Of a stretch of DNA of 42,627 bases, positions 1 to 9,668 are shown one piece after another. Under the pieces are notes generated by a model. It was not told the origin of the DNA, made no database searches, and saw only the letters and a program-made list of their open reading frames with translations. The position numbers and the translations under genes were made by a program. Each line of letters begins with the position of its first letter. The first letter of the stretch is position 1. The DNA is from JADHZC01 sp964409505 (GTDB lineage: Bacteria; Pseudomonadota; Alphaproteobacteria; Rickettsiales; Rickettsiaceae), in contig CAYPDK010000019.1 in NCBI GenBank assembly GCA_964409505.1, positions 1 to 42,627 on the forward strand, read 5' to 3'.

Positions 1-46
1 TCCATATATACTCCACAACACATAAATCTCCCTCATCTTGTAACAT
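1..46 (-). CDS. 5' end of an unidentified gene, cut by the window edge
   Basis: An ATG on the minus strand at 46-44 is preceded by a perfect GGAGG ribosome binding site at 53-57 with a six-base spacer. The frame then stays open to the window edge, giving MLQDEGDLCVVEYIW. Such a strong Shine-Dalgarno site is uncommon in this window, which is the main reason to call a gene start here. Fifteen residues are too few to name a family. It points away from leuS, which is also on the minus strand and lies upstream, so both could belong to one transcript, but a 321-base gap with its own palindrome suggests a separate promoter. Confidence 0.5.
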   Translation of the reverse strand, partial: MLQDEGDLCVVEYIW

Positions 47-367
47 AAAATACCTCCATTTTTACTTTGTCTCAAAAAATTTTTTATAGAATTCTATAAA
101 GAACTACTACATAAACAACAAAAACTTTTTTAATACTTAAAGTTTTAATATTATCAAAAAACATTTTTTCATCAAATTTTTCTACTTCTCTACAATTAAG
201 CTTTGAAACATCTCCCACACTAAAGCATACAAGCTACTTTGTTAACAACAAGAATGAGCAGACTGGCTTTTATATTATTTATAATATTTTCATTGAAAAC
301 TGATATAGCCCAAAAGCAAACATTTTATACCAAAATTATGTACAATGACAAGCTTTAATAAACCTAT
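47..367. other. Intergenic region between leuS and the left-edge gene
   Basis: This 321-base AT-rich stretch has no supportable gene. It holds the ribosome binding site of the left-edge gene (53-57), an 18-base perfect palindrome (83-100) and short AT-only inverted repeats near 270-285 that cannot be told from chance. It should contain the 3' end of the leuS transcript and the promoter of the left-edge gene. The leuS stop region (374-389) forms a small AT hairpin that could assist termination, but it lacks a proper GC stem. Confidence 0.5.
83..100. promoter_or_regulatory. Perfect 18-base palindrome upstream of the left-edge gene
   Basis: TTTATAGAATTCTATAAA reads the same on both strands and lies 36 bases upstream of the minus-strand ATG at 46, where a -10 region or repressor operator would sit. 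TATAGAAT inside it resembles a -10 box. In DNA this AT-rich, roughly one palindrome of this length is expected by chance in the window, so position rather than sequence makes it of interest. Confidence 0.35.
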
Positions 368-2902
368 TTAAATAACTATATTTATAGTTCGATTAGGAAT
401 ATATATTACGTTTTTAATTTTTTTATCTATAACAATTTTCTTTATTTGTGGTAAAGAAAGTACTTGTTTTGTTACTTCCTTTTCCTCAGACAAATTTTCT
501 TTAACTGAAATAGTAAATTTAAATTTACCGTTAATTTGAACAGAAATTACAAAAAAATTTTTTTGTAATTTGAGATTATTAAATTCTGGCCACATTTGAT
601 AGACCAAAGAGGATTTACAACCTAGAAATTGCCAAAGTTCTTCTGTAATATGAGGTATGAAGGGATTGAATAATTGTAATAAAATTTTTACAGACTCAAA
701 AATTTGACCTACATTAAAATTTGTATTATTCAACTCTTGCACTATAACTCCAAATAGTTTTCTTAACCCAGCTATTGCATTGTTTAACTGATAATTTTTA
801 ATACAATCAGTTGTATTTTTAATAGTAAAATGTAGTACATATTCTAATTCCTGGTTTATAGGCACTGCACGATCTTGACTCACTAAAAAAGCTTCTTTCA
901 GTTTTTTTACTTTAGAAATCAAACTAGATAATTTTTTTATAAATTTTTTTATACCCAAAATTGATTCTTCAGACCACAATAAATCCTTTTCAATTGGAGT
1001 GTCTGACAAAACAAACATACGTAAAACATCTGCCCCGTGTAAATTTAAAGATTCTTCTAGATCTATGATATTATTTTTAGATTTACTCATTTTTTCTATT
1101 TTGCCTTCAGTTATAGGTTGATTAGTTATTTTATGAAACAACTTTCCTTCGTTATTTTTTTTAACATATGATGGCAAAATCCAATTTCCTTCTTCATCCT
1201 TGTAACTACGGTGCAGAACCATCCCTTGAGGTAATAGTGATCTAAAGGGTTCATGAATTTTAATATAACCAAAATCTTTTAGAACTTTAGTAAAGAATCT
1301 TGAATACAACAAATGCATAATAGCATGTTCAATTCCTCCTATATATCTATCTACGGGCAACCAGTAAGAGGCTTTTGAGTCCTCAATCATAGACTCACTA
1401 TCTACATTACAAAATCTTAAAAAATACCAAGAAGATTCAAAAAAAGTATCAAAAGTATCAGTTTCTCTTACAGAAACCTTCCCACATTTAGGACATTTCA
1501 CATTTTTCCATGAGGGATGCCCCTGTAGAGGATTCCCTTCAATGATTACATCTTCAGGCAAATGCACAGGTAGATCACTCTTATTAACAGGAACTGTTCC
1601 ACATTTTGTACAATATATAATAGGTATAGGTGCTCCCCAATACCTTTGTCTTGAGATACACCAATCTTTAATACGATACTTAACTGTTTTCTTACCAATA
1701 TTCTTCGACTCTAATATGTAAGACATCTTATTTCTAGCACTTATAACGTCCATGCCATCAAGAAAAGAAGAGTTAATCATAACCCCTACTTCTTCAGTAT
1801 AAGGCTCTTCATCTATTTTTAAAGAGATCTCAGAATTATCAATAACCTGTACTATGGGTAGACTCATCTCTGAGGCAATTTTATGATCCCTCAAATCATG
1901 AGCAGGCGCTCCAAAAACTGCTCCTGTACCGTATTCCTTTAGGACAAAATTAGATATAATCACAGGAATTTCTTTTTTAGGTATTAGGGGATGTAGAACT
2001 TGTAAGCTAGTTTTAAAAGAAAAGATTTTTGTATTATCTGAAGTTGTAAAAGCTTTTTTAATAAATGCATTGATATTTTTTAATTCTTCCTTATCTTCGA
2101 TTAGATTCAAGATGGGGTGCTCCTTTGAAATAGATATAAAACTAATTCCAAATATAGTCTCAATTCTTGTAGAAAACACCTCTATTCTTTGATCAATAAA
2201 TCCTTTAACTGAGAATCTCAAAGTAAATCCTTCAGACCTACCTATCCAATTTTTTTGCATATTTTTAATACTATCAGGCCAAAGATTTAGCTCCTCAATA
2301 TCGTAGAATAACTCGTCCGCATAATCAGTAATTCTAACAAACCACTGATCAAGCTCTCTTTTTTCAACGATAGCTCCAGATCTCCAGCCCCTACCGTCAA
2401 TGACCTGTTCATTAGCAAGAACAGTCCTGTCTACAGGATCCCAATTAACAAAGGCTTTTTTTCTATATACTAAGTTTTTTTCAAATAGTTGTAAAAAAAA
2501 ATCCTGTTCAAACTTGTAATACTGAGGATCACAAGTAATAAGTTCCCTACTCCAATCATAAGACAAGCCAAGCCTTTTGAGTTGTTCCCTCATAGTAGAA
2601 ATATTGTTATAAGTCCACTCAGCAGGATGAGTCCTATTAGCAATAGCAGCATTTTCAGCAGGCAAACCAAAAGCATCCCACCCAATAGGGTGTAGTACAT
2701 TAAACCCCAAGCACCTCATAAATCTTGCAAGAACGTCTCCAATAGCATAATTGCGTAAATGTCCAACATGAACTCTGCCCGAGGGGTAGGGAAACATTTC
2801 AAGAACGTAGTATTTTTTAGAGCAATCATGTTCTTCAGAAACTTTAAACGAAGAAGTTTGATCCCATATTTTTTGCCATTTTGATTCAATTTTTCTGTTC
2901 AT
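368..2902 (-). CDS. leuS: Leucyl-tRNA synthetase
   Basis: Charges tRNA-Leu with leucine in the cytoplasm. The 844-residue protein has the usual class Ia layout: the HIGH-type signature HVGH at residues 45-48 within PYPSGRVHVGH, a CxxC...CxxC zinc-binding insert (CTKCG, CPKCG), the CP1 editing domain, KMSKS at 604-608, and an anticodon-binding C-terminus. The length matches bacterial LeuRS (about 820-880). The start is an ATG in frame with MNRKIESKWQ, typical of the family. No clear Shine-Dalgarno site is visible. It is separated from gpsA upstream by 226 bases and probably has its own promoter. Confidence 0.97.
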   Translation of the reverse strand: MNRKIESKWQKIWDQTSSFKVSEEHDCSKKYYVLEMFPYPSGRVHVGHLRNYAIGDVLARFMRCLGFNVLHPIGWDAFGLPAENAAIANRTHPAEWTYNNISTMREQLKRLGLSYDWSRELITCDPQYYKFEQDFFLQLFEKNLVYRKKAFVNWDPVDRTVLANEQVIDGRGWRSGAIVEKRELDQWFVRITDYADELFYDIEELNLWPDSIKNMQKNWIGRSEGFTLRFSVKGFIDQRIEVFSTRIETIFGISFISISKEHPILNLIEDKEELKNINAFIKKAFTTSDNTKIFSFKTSLQVLHPLIPKKEIPVIISNFVLKEYGTGAVFGAPAHDLRDHKIASEMSLPIVQVIDNSEISLKIDEEPYTEEVGVMINSSFLDGMDVISARNKMSYILESKNIGKKTVKYRIKDWCISRQRYWGAPIPIIYCTKCGTVPVNKSDLPVHLPEDVIIEGNPLQGHPSWKNVKCPKCGKVSVRETDTFDTFFESSWYFLRFCNVDSESMIEDSKASYWLPVDRYIGGIEHAIMHLLYSRFFTKVLKDFGYIKIHEPFRSLLPQGMVLHRSYKDEEGNWILPSYVKKNNEGKLFHKITNQPITEGKIEKMSKSKNNIIDLEESLNLHGADVLRMFVLSDTPIEKDLLWSEESILGIKKFIKKLSSLISKVKKLKEAFLVSQDRAVPINQELEYVLHFTIKNTTDCIKNYQLNNAIAGLRKLFGVIVQELNNTNFNVGQIFESVKILLQLFNPFIPHITEELWQFLGCKSSLVYQMWPEFNNLKLQKNFFVISVQINGKFKFTISVKENLSEEKEVTKQVLSLPQIKKIVIDKKIKNVIYIPNRTINIVI

Positions 2903-3128
2903 ATTAGTAGATAACCCGAACCTATTGCTTAATATTGATATGATATAGGCTGTAAAATTTTTAACAATTAGTCTTTACTAGTTTTTAGAACAAAACTATT
3001 TTTCTTAAAATACTTTTAATAAGCTCAAGGCCTACTCACACAAGCATATTACTACATAATGAATAAAAAAGTAACACAAATTTTTTCAGATTATTACAAA
3101 ATATTTGCCTATGAATTACTTTCTAATT

Positions 3129-4079
3129 TTAAAATAATAGCTTAAAAACAAAATCGACATTAGGTAAAGATATATCGTTGGGAACGATTTCTCTCAATAA
3201 TTTTACAGCACCCAAACCCTCTACCAAATATGGATAATTTTTAATAAATTCCTTATCAAAATTATGTCTATAAATTTCATATCCAAATTTTTTATTACGA
3301 GAATTCATAGAATGAGCAGTCGCAATCAAATCACCTAGTATTCCGTAAGAAATAAGCTCTACCTTATTATTATTTGATCCTAAATAGCAAGAGACGCACT
3401 TAATTTCCTTCAATCCTTCCGTAATCAAGGCTGCTTGGGCATTTTCACCTAATTTTTGCGCATATAAGATTCCACTTTTTATGGATATAATATTTTTAAT
3501 GATAGATGCTACTTGCATAGTTATAATATCTTGGGAGGACTCTACATGAGAAGTATCCGAAGATATTTGTTCTTTCAAGAAATTTGCAAAGAATATATTT
3601 TCTGATGCAATAGTTGCATAAAAACTCAGACCACATGCTATTTCCTTAGCTAAATTAGGTCCTGCTATAAAAGCGAATTCATTTGAAAAATATTTTTTAA
3701 ACCTATCAGATAAAAGTTCTGTAGGATTTGAAGTTAATCCTTTAGTTGCTATAAGAAAATTTACATTTGTACTAATAATAGATTTTATATGATCAAGAGC
3801 TTCCGAAAAACTATATGATGGAACAGCCATAACCAATAAATCTATTACAAAATCTTGATTCAAAGAATTAACACACACTACATTTTGAGGAAAAATAATA
3901 TCTCCTAAATATTTTGTATTTTTTTTGTTATGATTAATATCATGTACAATATTCTGATTTCTAGAATATAGAATTATATATTCAAACTTCTTAGATAATA
4001 CAAAAGCCAAAGCACTCCCCCAACTACCAGAGCCGTATATTAAGACAGTATTTATCCTGCGATATTGTATTTTAGCCAT
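3129..4079 (-). CDS. gpsA: Glycerol-3-phosphate dehydrogenase [NAD(P)+]
   Basis: Reduces dihydroxyacetone phosphate to sn-glycerol 3-phosphate, the backbone for phospholipid synthesis, in the cytosol. The N-terminus has the Rossmann dinucleotide motif GSGSWG at residues 16-21. Further family signatures are ATKGL, AGPNLAKEIA and the C-terminal-domain helix GILGDLIATAHSMNSRN. The length of 316 residues is slightly short of the usual 325-340 but complete. It lies 15 bases after the mtaB stop and is probably the last gene of dapF-mtaB-gpsA. No frameshift is seen. Confidence 0.95.
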   Translation of the reverse strand: MAKIQYRRINTVLIYGSGSWGSALAFVLSKKFEYIILYSRNQNIVHDINHNKKNTKYLGDIIFPQNVVCVNSLNQDFVIDLLVMAVPSYSFSEALDHIKSIISTNVNFLIATKGLTSNPTELLSDRFKKYFSNEFAFIAGPNLAKEIACGLSFYATIASENIFFANFLKEQISSDTSHVESSQDIITMQVASIIKNIISIKSGILYAQKLGENAQAALITEGLKEIKCVSCYLGSNNNKVELISYGILGDLIATAHSMNSRNKKFGYEIYRHNFDKEFIKNYPYLVEGLGAVKLLREIVPNDISLPNVDFVFKLLF

Positions 4080-4094
4080 TAAAACAATTGTAAT

Positions 4095-5411
4095 TCAGAT
4101 TTTTTGAACTTTTAAGAATTTTGCTTCAATATATTTTTGATCTACTATTTTACATAACTCTACTTCAATAATGCTACCTACTAATTTATCAATACCATCA
4201 CAACCCAAAATTTTAACAGGAATAAAATTATTAGTATGTGAGAGAAAATGATTCTCTACTAAAACATCTACTCTTTTTCCTATATATCGGCTATAATAGT
4301 TTTCTAATTGTTTTTTAGCCTCTTCTCTAAGAATCAAAGCTCTTGCTTTAATGACGGATTTATCTAGCTGAGGCATTCTAGATGCAGGAGTCCCCTCTCT
4401 TGAGGAGTAGGGAAATACATGTACGTATTGTAGATCCGCCTCACGTATTAAATCCTTTGTATTTTGAAACATAGACTCGGTTTCCGTAGGGAATCCTGCA
4501 ATTATATCTGCTCCAAAAGCTAAATCTTTCCTAAATTTTCTAAGTTTTGTACAAAAATCAATAACATATTCTCTATTATGCCTTCTTTTCATGCGTTTTA
4601 GGATAATATTATCGCCTGCTTGAAGACTAAGATGTACATGAGGCATAATTTTCTCTTCAGAACAAATCAATTCAAATAATTCTTGATCTATTTCTCCTAA
4701 ATCTACAGAGGATAACCTTAACCTTTGAAGTTTTGGTACTAAAAGCAAAACTCTTTTGACCATATTTGCAAATGTAGGACTACCTGGAAGATCAGCTCCA
4801 TAACCCGTAATATTAACTCCTGTAAAAATAATTTCCCTATATCCGTTATTCATAAGACTGTGAATTTGAGCTACAATTTGCTCTATAGGAATCGAAGAGC
4901 TATTACCCCGCAATTGAGGAATAACACAAAAAGTACAACGCCTATCACAACCATTTTGTACTTGTACAAAGGCTCGTGTTTTTTTTTCAAAATTTGTAAT
5001 GAATCTCTTACTTAAGAAGTCCTGAGATATTGCCTTATTGTATATGTTTCCTACGACAATTTTTTTATCTATAGTATCTTTCTCTAAGAAATAAAGATCT
5101 GCATTAAATTTTTCAGCATTTCCAACAACTCTATCTACCTCTATCATCTGAGAAAATTTTGTAGGATTTTTTTGAGCAGCACACCCAGTCACAATAATCT
5201 TTTTCTCTGGATGTTTTTTTTTCAGAATTTTGATAGATTTTTGAACTTTTCTTTCTGCTTCTTGAGTAACTGCACAACTGTTCACTATAATAGTTGAGCT
5301 GTTCTTTTTATTTTGAGATAATTCCTGATCCAGTTTTTCTTTGATTAACTGACTTTCATAAAAATTCAATCTACAACCAAAGGTTACAACTTCAAAATTA
5401 TTATTTTTCAT
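4095..5411 (-). CDS. mtaB: tRNA (N6-L-threonylcarbamoyladenosine(37)-C(2))-methylthiotransferase
   Basis: A radical-SAM methylthiotransferase that converts t6A37 to ms2t6A37 in tRNAs reading ANN codons. From the ATG at 5411 the protein is 438 residues. The N-terminal cluster cysteines are C13, C46 and C77 (FGCRLN, NSCAVT, TGCAAQ). The radical-SAM CxxxCxxC is C155, C159 and C162 in CDRRCTFC, and a TRAM-like C-terminus follows. The family could be MiaB, but FGCRLN and CAVT suit MtaB better. An upstream in-frame start exists at 5435, but 5411 has an AGGAG ribosome binding site nine bases away. The start overlaps the dapF stop by 11 bases, which implies translational coupling. Confidence 0.93.
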   Translation of the reverse strand: MKNNNFEVVTFGCRLNFYESQLIKEKLDQELSQNKKNSSTIIVNSCAVTQEAERKVQKSIKILKKKHPEKKIIVTGCAAQKNPTKFSQMIEVDRVVGNAEKFNADLYFLEKDTIDKKIVVGNIYNKAISQDFLSKRFITNFEKKTRAFVQVQNGCDRRCTFCVIPQLRGNSSSIPIEQIVAQIHSLMNNGYREIIFTGVNITGYGADLPGSPTFANMVKRVLLLVPKLQRLRLSSVDLGEIDQELFELICSEEKIMPHVHLSLQAGDNIILKRMKRRHNREYVIDFCTKLRKFRKDLAFGADIIAGFPTETESMFQNTKDLIREADLQYVHVFPYSSREGTPASRMPQLDKSVIKARALILREEAKKQLENYYSRYIGKRVDVLVENHFLSHTNNFIPVKILGCDGIDKLVGSIIEVELCKIVDQKYIEAKFLKVQKI

Positions 5412-6225
5412 AAAAATATTCTCCTTTTGCAACATAAGAGCAAGCTCCCATCATAGAGATTTCATGCTGATTTTCTAACTTCATTTTAACCTTACCTAAC
5501 TGGAATATAATATTAGCATAATCTTCTACAAAACCCAGTCTCATAGCAGTAGCAAAAGTAGCACAAGCTCCACTACCGCAAGACATAGTAAATCCAGCCC
5601 CCCTCTCCCAAACAGTCAAATATATGTTCCTGTCTTTTATATAGGCAAAATTAACATTAATACCATCCCTAAAAATAGAGGCCTGTTCTAAATGAGATCC
5701 TATATTTTTCTGATCTTCGTGACTCAATTGAACAAAAATTACCAAATGTGGATTAGGCATGTTAACACATAGTACATCTTTGGGAGATATTTTAAAACTA
5801 TTTAAAAAATCATATAGCACATTTATTTGAGAAATTTTTTCTGTAAAAAATTTAGGCACTCCTAAATTTACCTTAATTTCATATTTTGAAAAATATTCCG
5901 ATTTAATAAGTCCATATTCTGTCTCGATTCTAATATTTTTACTTCCATACAAATCGTAGATTATTCTTGCCAAGCATATAGCAGCATTACCACAAGTAAG
6001 GGCCTGAGATCCATCTCTATTATAAACTTTCATCGTAACCTCTTTGTCATTCACACCACCGTAGAAAATCAACTGATCACATCCAACGCCAGTAACCCTG
6101 TTAGCAATTAAAACAACAAATCCATGTATATCTTTAATATCATTGATTATCTTCTCTTCAATAAGCAGAAAATCATTACCTAAAACATGCATTTTTGTAA
6201 AACTTATTTTTGGTACATTAATCAT
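5401..6225 (-). CDS. dapF: Diaminopimelate epimerase
   Basis: Interconverts LL- and meso-diaminopimelate, the last step before peptidoglycan cross-link precursor and lysine. The 274-residue protein shows both halves of the pseudo-symmetric fold. The catalytic cysteines are C78 in TCGNAAIC and C216 in SCGSGAC. The assisting residues H160 (MPNPHLV) and E207 (WERGAG) are present. The first loop reads CGNAAIC where most relatives have CGNG-x-RC, a mild divergence. It heads dapF-mtaB-gpsA, and dapE is divergent from it across 150 bases, so two DAP-pathway genes can share a control region. Confidence 0.95.
   Translation of the reverse strand: MINVPKISFTKMHVLGNDFLLIEEKIINDIKDIHGFVVLIANRVTGVGCDQLIFYGGVNDKEVTMKVYNRDGSQALTCGNAAICLARIIYDLYGSKNIRIETEYGLIKSEYFSKYEIKVNLGVPKFFTEKISQINVLYDFLNSFKISPKDVLCVNMPNPHLVIFVQLSHEDQKNIGSHLEQASIFRDGINVNFAYIKDRNIYLTVWERGAGFTMSCGSGACATFATAMRLGFVEDYANIIFQLGKVKMKLENQHEISMMGACSYVAKGEYFYEK
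5421..5425 (-). promoter_or_regulatory. mtaB ribosome binding site (AGGAG) inside dapF
   Basis: AGGAG on the minus strand lies nine bases before the ATG at 5411 and inside the last codons of dapF. It decides the mtaB start in favour of 5411 over the in-frame start at 5435. Confidence 0.7.
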
Positions 6226-6375
6226 TTTTGTTCTAAATATATATAAGTTATTTATAATAAGTTAGTTATAATACTCATTATTTCATTTAAGCAATATATT
6301 ATCAAAAGTTTTGAATAAAAAATATATATATAAAATTTTTATAATACGTGACTAAAACATAAAGAATACACAAAG
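6226..6375. promoter_or_regulatory. Divergent dapF/dapE promoter region
   Basis: 150 bases separate the two start codons. The region is nearly all A and T and contains TATAAT at 6340-6345, about 30 bases ahead of the dapE ATG, which fits a -10 box. I cannot place a convincing -35 element on either strand because of the base composition. No hairpin or riboswitch-like fold is evident. Confidence 0.4.
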
Positions 6376-7545
6376 ATGTTAGAGCAAGATACTCAAAAAG
6401 TATTAAATTTATTAGAAAAATTAATCAATTTTAAATCTATTAACGGAGAATCTAAAGAAATCATAGCATTCTTAAAAAATTTTTTAGAGAAAGAAGATTT
6501 TACTTGTTACCTTAAAAGGTTCGGCGAAACTGATGAGAAAAAAATAGATAATTTATACGCAACCTATGGAGGTACTCAATATCCTAATATTTGTTTTGCC
6601 GGACATACAGATGTAGTACCATCTCACAATCCGTCTTTTTGGACATGTAATCCTTTTCAACTTTTAATCAAAGACAATCAAATATACGGACGTGGAGTTG
6701 TTGATATGAAAGGTGCTATAGCTTGCTCTATTCTTGCATCTATAAATTTTATAAATAAAAATTTTAAGTCTAAGAATAAAAATCTAGATGCAAGCATTAG
6801 TTTTTTAATTACAGGAGATGAGGAAGGACCAGCAATTAATGGGACAAAGAAAATGATTCCTTACGTACATGAAGAAATTCAGAAGATAGATTTTTGTATT
6901 TTAGGTGAGCCTACAAGTCAAGAGCGAATAGGAGACACAATAAAAATAAGTAGGAGAGGAAGTGCTAATTTTAAATTAAAAATTTTTGGCAAAGAAGGTC
7001 ATAGTGCTTATCCTCAATACGCTTCTAATCCTTTGGATATAGCACTAAATTTTGCTCAAAATTTACAATTAAAATCTCAGGATTGGAACAATTCAACTGT
7101 TACTTTAACATCCATTGATACGAATAACCAAACTACAAATTCAATTCCTGCAGAGGTACTAGTAACATTTAACATAAGATTTCCCTACCCATTAAAAATA
7201 GAAGAAATAAATCTAGAAATTTGCTCAATAATAGAAAAATTTACTACAAAATATAATGTAAGTTACAAATGTAATGCACACCCCTTTGCCCAAAAAAGAT
7301 CTAATCAAATAGATAATTTTATAAAGATTATCGAAAATACTACAGGACTAGCAGTTATAGAATCTAATTCTGGAGGCACTTCAGATAGCAGGTTTTTATA
7401 CAAATATTGTGAAGTAGCAGAATTGGGCCTTCTCTCAAGAGAAGCTCATAAAATAAATGAAAAGTGTAAAATAGAAGACCTACAAATGCTCTATAAAATA
7501 TATTATAACTATCTAAATTATGCTTTTAGAAAGTTTTTATTATAA
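6376..7545 (+). CDS. dapE: Succinyl-diaminopimelate desuccinylase
   Basis: Zinc hydrolase that removes succinate from N-succinyl-LL-2,6-diaminopimelate, giving LL-DAP, the substrate of the divergent dapF product. In its 389 residues the M20 metallopeptidase signatures are in order: H77 and D79 (GHTDVVP), D110 (GRGVVDMKG), the general base/metal pair E149-E150 (TGDEEGPA), E178 (LGEPTS), the dimerisation-domain GHSAYPQ, NSGGTSDSRF, and a late histidine in EAHKINE. The length is normal (about 375-395). The ATG is chosen because MLEQDTQKVL begins the family N-terminus directly. Confidence 0.95.
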   Translation: MLEQDTQKVLNLLEKLINFKSINGESKEIIAFLKNFLEKEDFTCYLKRFGETDEKKIDNLYATYGGTQYPNICFAGHTDVVPSHNPSFWTCNPFQLLIKDNQIYGRGVVDMKGAIACSILASINFINKNFKSKNKNLDASISFLITGDEEGPAINGTKKMIPYVHEEIQKIDFCILGEPTSQERIGDTIKISRRGSANFKLKIFGKEGHSAYPQYASNPLDIALNFAQNLQLKSQDWNNSTVTLTSIDTNNQTTNSIPAEVLVTFNIRFPYPLKIEEINLEICSIIEKFTTKYNVSYKCNAHPFAQKRSNQIDNFIKIIENTTGLAVIESNSGGTSDSRFLYKYCEVAELGLLSREAHKINEKCKIEDLQMLYKIYYNYLNYAFRKFLL

Positions 7546-8217
7546 AAAATCTTTCCAGCAAAAGAATATTTCTTAGTAAGTGAAAACATTAAACCTTCGC
7601 GCTCCATAACTAAAATACAAATCCCGGTATATTTTTAGTGAAAAAACTATCAATTTGTATATGATCTAGATCAATGATTTTCTATACAAAGTAAAAATGA
7701 AAAATTAAATTTACAAGAAAGAGAAATAGACATACAAACAATTCAACACTACTCATGAATGTAGAATATAACATTGAACAAGAAGGAATAATAACATAAA
7801 AAGCAACTAGATTTATATATCGTTTACTAATTGAAGTTGTATAAGACTTCTAAAAAGAAATTTGTTGCTTAATTTTGTTACTACTTACTAAGCTTATTGA
7901 TTTAGAAACTCTACACTTTAAGCCGAGATTAGTCACTAACAAGAATCTATTGTATTTAATGTATTTCTGTATTACACTGTAGAGTTATTTTGTAACTCTT
8001 TTGAAAGCTTTGAAAGGAATTTTGTCCCCTAAGTTCTATAGATTATATTTAATGTTTCTATATTTTTGATAAGAGTTTCAATTTAGTTGTAGGTTATAGA
8101 ATAGATTTGGTGGAATATAATTTGGCAGAAGATATATAGACAATTTTTTGAGAGCTTTGCATCTACTTATTTATTGAGCGAGTTCTTATTCTTACACATA
8201 TATTTAATTTAGTTTTT
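7546..8217. other. 672-base intergenic region upstream of the amino acid permease
   Basis: No convincing gene, tRNA or known RNA. Stops are dense in all frames and the longest readable peptides are trivial (for example 14 codons from about 7755). It holds a small hairpin at 7981-7999. The stretch could be a decayed gene, but I could not recognise any residual protein motif. The last 200 bases should carry the permease promoter and leader. Confidence 0.5.
7981..7999 (+). terminator. Weak terminator-like hairpin
   Basis: AGAGTTA and TAACTCT form a seven-base stem around the loop TTTTG, followed by only a short T run. It lies 436 bases after dapE and about 220 bases before the permease. It could end an unannotated transcript or act in the permease leader. 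The stem is AT-rich, so chance is possible. Confidence 0.25.
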
Positions 8218-9636
8218 ATGAGTGTTTTTATGAGTATTTTTAAAAAGCTTGCTCTGAAATCTGTTCTAAAGGACGATAAGAGTGGTACTATGTTAGCACG
8301 CAATTTTACTACTTTAGATTTAATCTTTTTAGGAATAGGTAGCGTTATAGGTTCTGGAGTTTTTGCTATTACGGGGTTTGTCTCTGCACGATATGCTGGA
8401 TCTGCTGTTATGATATCTTATTTTATTGCTGGTACGTGTGGCATTTGTATAGGTCTTATTTATGCGGAACTCTCTACTATGATTCCTACTTCTGGGTCAT
8501 TATATAGTTACTCATATGTTATATTAGGTGAAATTGTTGCTTTTGTTGTGTTAATTACTATGTTTCTTGAGATAGGGGTTGGAGCATCTTTTGTAGCAGC
8601 TGCTTGTGCAGATTATTTAACCCAATTGTTCTTTCAATTAAATATTACATTACCAAATTACTTGATACAAGGTCCTTATGAAGGAGGTGTAATAAGATTA
8701 ATAGCTTTTTTGCTTATATTAATAACTGGATGTGTCTTGTACTTAGGTAATAAAGCTAGTAAGAGGTTAAATGTAGCACTGGTTGTAATTAAACTAGGTA
8801 CTATATTTACATTTGTATTAATTGCTTCTAGGTATTTTGATATAAATACTTGGACTAGTAATTACATGCCTTTTGGAATGAAAGGAGTTCTAGGAGGGGC
8901 TACAATGTTATTTTTTGCATTTAATGGATATGCAAATTTAGCAAGTACGGCAGAAGAATGTAAAAATCCTAACAAGAGTATTACTATTGCTATGATAGTA
9001 ACTATGCTCATTGCAATTTTAACTTATTCCTTAGTATCTTTTGTTTTAACTGGAATTTCAGACTATAAAAATTTAAACTCTTCGGCAGCATTAGTGATTG
9101 CATTAAATCAAAATGGTAACTCTTGGGGAGCTAGTATTGTATCTGCTGGAGCTATTTGTGGGATGCTGACTGTAATATTAATAAATATTTATGCTATTTC
9201 AAGAATATTATATTCAGCTTCTAAGGATAGGTTAATATTCAAATTTTTAGCTAAAATACATCCCAAATATAGAACTCCCACTAATGCGATTATTTTTGTT
9301 ACGATAATTTTATCTTTAATTGCTGGTATTGTAGAACCATCTTTACTAGCAAAAATAACTAGTTTCACAATGTTACTAAACGGATTAATTGCTATTTCAT
9401 TAGTGATCACTGCAAGAGTAACTCTAAAAAATATCGCAAGGCCTTTTAAAATGCCATTTTTATATATTTTTTCTGTTTTTATTGAGGCACTACTGCTTTA
9501 TTTAGTAATATATCAAATATTATATGAACATTCTAATCAGGCATTTCTTGTAGGAATGTTACTAACTTTTACAGTACTTGTATATTTTATAAGGATATTT
9601 TTCAGAAAAAATAAGGAATCTTCACTTAAGAAATAA
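8218..9636 (+). CDS. APC-superfamily amino acid permease (cationic amino acid transporter type)
   Basis: An inner-membrane amino acid importer, about 12 membrane segments in 472 residues. The first helix has the APC substrate-binding signature GIGSVIGSGVFAITG. It is followed by YAELSTMIPTSGSLYSYSY, the pattern seen in the CAT/YhdG branch of the family. A cytoplasmic tail rich in lysine and serine closes it. A second in-frame ATG at 8230 is possible; the first lacks a clear Shine-Dalgarno site. The substrate cannot be read from sequence; cationic or small neutral amino acids are typical. It is convergent with recR, with 32 bases between the stops. Confidence 0.88.
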   Translation: MSVFMSIFKKLALKSVLKDDKSGTMLARNFTTLDLIFLGIGSVIGSGVFAITGFVSARYAGSAVMISYFIAGTCGICIGLIYAELSTMIPTSGSLYSYSYVILGEIVAFVVLITMFLEIGVGASFVAAACADYLTQLFFQLNITLPNYLIQGPYEGGVIRLIAFLLILITGCVLYLGNKASKRLNVALVVIKLGTIFTFVLIASRYFDINTWTSNYMPFGMKGVLGGATMLFFAFNGYANLASTAEECKNPNKSITIAMIVTMLIAILTYSLVSFVLTGISDYKNLNSSAALVIALNQNGNSWGASIVSAGAICGMLTVILINIYAISRILYSASKDRLIFKFLAKIHPKYRTPTNAIIFVTIILSLIAGIVEPSLLAKITSFTMLLNGLIAISLVITARVTLKNIARPFKMPFLYIFSVFIEALLLYLVIYQILYEHSNQAFLVGMLLTFTVLVYFIRIFFRKNKESSLKK

Positions 9637-9668
9637 TTTTGTTAATAGAATTTTAGGCTAGATTGAGA

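Noticed and set aside
5401..5435. Upstream mtaB start at 5435
   Set aside because: The ATG at 5411 has a well-placed AGGAG, and homologues begin close to the FGCRLN motif, so the extra eight residues are unlikely.
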